Below, piece after piece: positions 63,086-64,000 of a stretch of 64,000 nucleotides of DNA. The notes below the pieces were generated by a model. It made no database searches. It was not told the DNA's origin and saw nothing but the letters and a program-made list of their open reading frames with translations. This DNA is from Novosphingobium sp. (lineage in GTDB: Bacteria > Pseudomonadota > Alphaproteobacteria > Sphingomonadales > Sphingomonadaceae): contig NZ_JANXWG010000048.1 of the NCBI RefSeq assembly GCF_025351285.1, forward strand, positions 1 to 64,000, written 5' to 3'. The position numbers and the translations under genes are program-made. Every line of letters begins with the position of its first letter. The first letter of the stretch is position 1.

Positions 63086-64000
63086 TCAGGCCGAAACGGC
63101 CGCGCAGGTCCGTTCCGCGCGCATCGGTTCCTGGCCCTGCATCGCGGTAAGGCCCAGCCTTGCGAACAAGGCGGCATCGGCGTCGTCGCCAGCATTGGCG
63201 GCGGTCAGCAACCGGTCCCCGGTGAAGATGGAATTGGCGCCGGCCATGAAGCACAGCGCCTGCGTCGCGTCGCTCATCGATTCGCGCCCGGCGGACAGTC
63301 GCACCATGCTCATGGGCATCGTGAGCCGCGCGACGGCAACAGTGCGGACAAACTCGATGTCGTCGATCTTGGCCAGCGGTGTATCGGCCAGCATGTCGCC
63401 CAGCACTGTGCCCTTGATCGGCACGAGTGCGTTGATCGGCACCGATTCGGGATGGCTCGGCAGCGTGGCCAGCGCATGGATGAAGCCCACCCGGTCGCTC
63501 CGCGCCTCGCCCATGCCGACGATCCCGCCCGAACAGACGTTGATGCCTGCCGTCCGCACGTGGTCGAGCGTTTCCAGCCGTTCTTCGAAGGTGCGCGTGG
63601 TGATGATTTCGGCATAGCGTTCGGGTGACGTGTCGATGTTGTGGTTGTAATAATCGAGACCCGCATCGGCGAGCATCCCGGACTGTTTGGGAGTGAGCAT
63701 GCCCAGCGTCATGCAGGTTTCAAGTCCCATCGCGCGCACGCCCTTCACGATCTCGACGATCGCGGGCATGTCTCGGTCCTTGGGATTGCGCCATGCAGCC
63801 CCCATGCAGAACCGCTGCGATCCCGCATCGCGCGCCTGCGCGGCGGACTGCAACACCGCGCGCACATCCATCAGCTTGGTCGCTGCAACGCCCGCATTGG
63901 CCGACGTCGATTGCGCACAATAGCCGCAATCCTCGGGGCAACCGCCGGTCTTGATCGAAAGCAGCGTGCAAAGCTGCACCTGGTCCGCCGCATGATGTGC
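63086..64000 (-). CDS. bioB: Biotin synthase, 5' end beyond the window
   Basis: BioB is the radical-SAM enzyme that inserts sulfur into dethiobiotin to make biotin. The visible part has 304 residues. The iron-sulfur motif is [13 protein letters not shown], and [19 protein letters not shown] and [20 protein letters not shown] follow, the last matching the family's C-terminal block. The frame stays open through position 64,000, so the start lies outside the window. The internal GTG at 63,979 is not the start, because it falls within the conserved [10 protein letters not shown] block. Confidence 0.94.
   Translation of the reverse strand, partial: AHHAADQVQLCTLLSIKTGGCPEDCGYCAQSTSANAGVAATKLMDVRAVLQSAAQARDAGSQRFCMGAAWRNPKDRDMPAIVEIVKGVRAMGLETCMTLGMLTPKQSGMLADAGLDYYNHNIDTSPERYAEIITTRTFEERLETLDHVRTAGINVCSGGIVGMGEARSDRVGFIHALATLPSHPESVPINALVPIKGTVLGDMLADTPLAKIDDIEFVRTVAVARLTMPMSMVRLSAGRESMSDATQALCFMAGANSIFTGDRLLTAANAGDDADAALFARLGLTAMQGQEPMRAERTCAAVSA

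Overview
The window reads as an alphaproteobacterial chromosome, most likely Sphingomonadales. This is an inference from high-GC coding, the TauE/SafE-TIGR02186 pair, a PEP-CTERM protein beside an exopolysaccharide locus, and the housekeeping genes nadB, tldD and bioB. No 16S gene or other marker allows a firmer call. It has two very different halves.

Positions 1 to about 30.6 kb are an accessory island of mixed and often lower GC. Its core is a complete type I BREX phage-defence operon, brxA-brxB-brxC-pglX-pglZ-brxL (12,231-25,360). Just upstream in the same direction is an unusual fusion of two helix-turn-helix domains with a Dam-like DNA methyltransferase (11,151-12,095). Divergent from that is a 912-residue primase/helicase-like protein (7,845-10,583), and a perfect 12-bp inverted repeat sits in the intergenic region between them. 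Further left are a tightly coupled three-gene cassette ending in a second DNA methyltransferase (6,888 to 4,857) and several unrecognised small or membrane proteins. Right of BREX are two divergent membrane proteins that both start with a SHOCT domain; one carries an FKBP peptidyl-prolyl isomerase domain. The island from position 15 to 28,657 is bracketed by inverted copies of a repeat that are identical over 79 bp. Outside the right copy lie a CadD-type transporter coupled to a ribbon-helix-helix-like gene, a divergent serine recombinase, and a patch of degenerate CACGAT motifs that also occur in both flanking repeats.

From about 30.7 kb the sequence is uniformly GC-rich backbone. First come a predicted beta-barrel protein, a TauE/SafE permease with a TIGR02186 protein, a HerA-like ATPase, nadB, two tandem related zinc-knuckle miniproteins, an ABC ATPase, a zf-CHCC protein, tldD, a secreted protein and a GNAT acetyltransferase.

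Positions 42-56.5 kb form a surface-polysaccharide region: a PEP-CTERM protein, an acyltransferase, an RgpF-like protein and six glycosyltransferase-like genes. Three phage-tail-like genes, including a beta-helix spike-like protein, lie in its middle. The right end holds a metallophosphoesterase, a glyoxalase, a Pls-type NRPS-like synthetase of 1,360 residues coupled to its probable phosphopantetheinyl transferase, a small secreted protein and bioB, which runs off the window.
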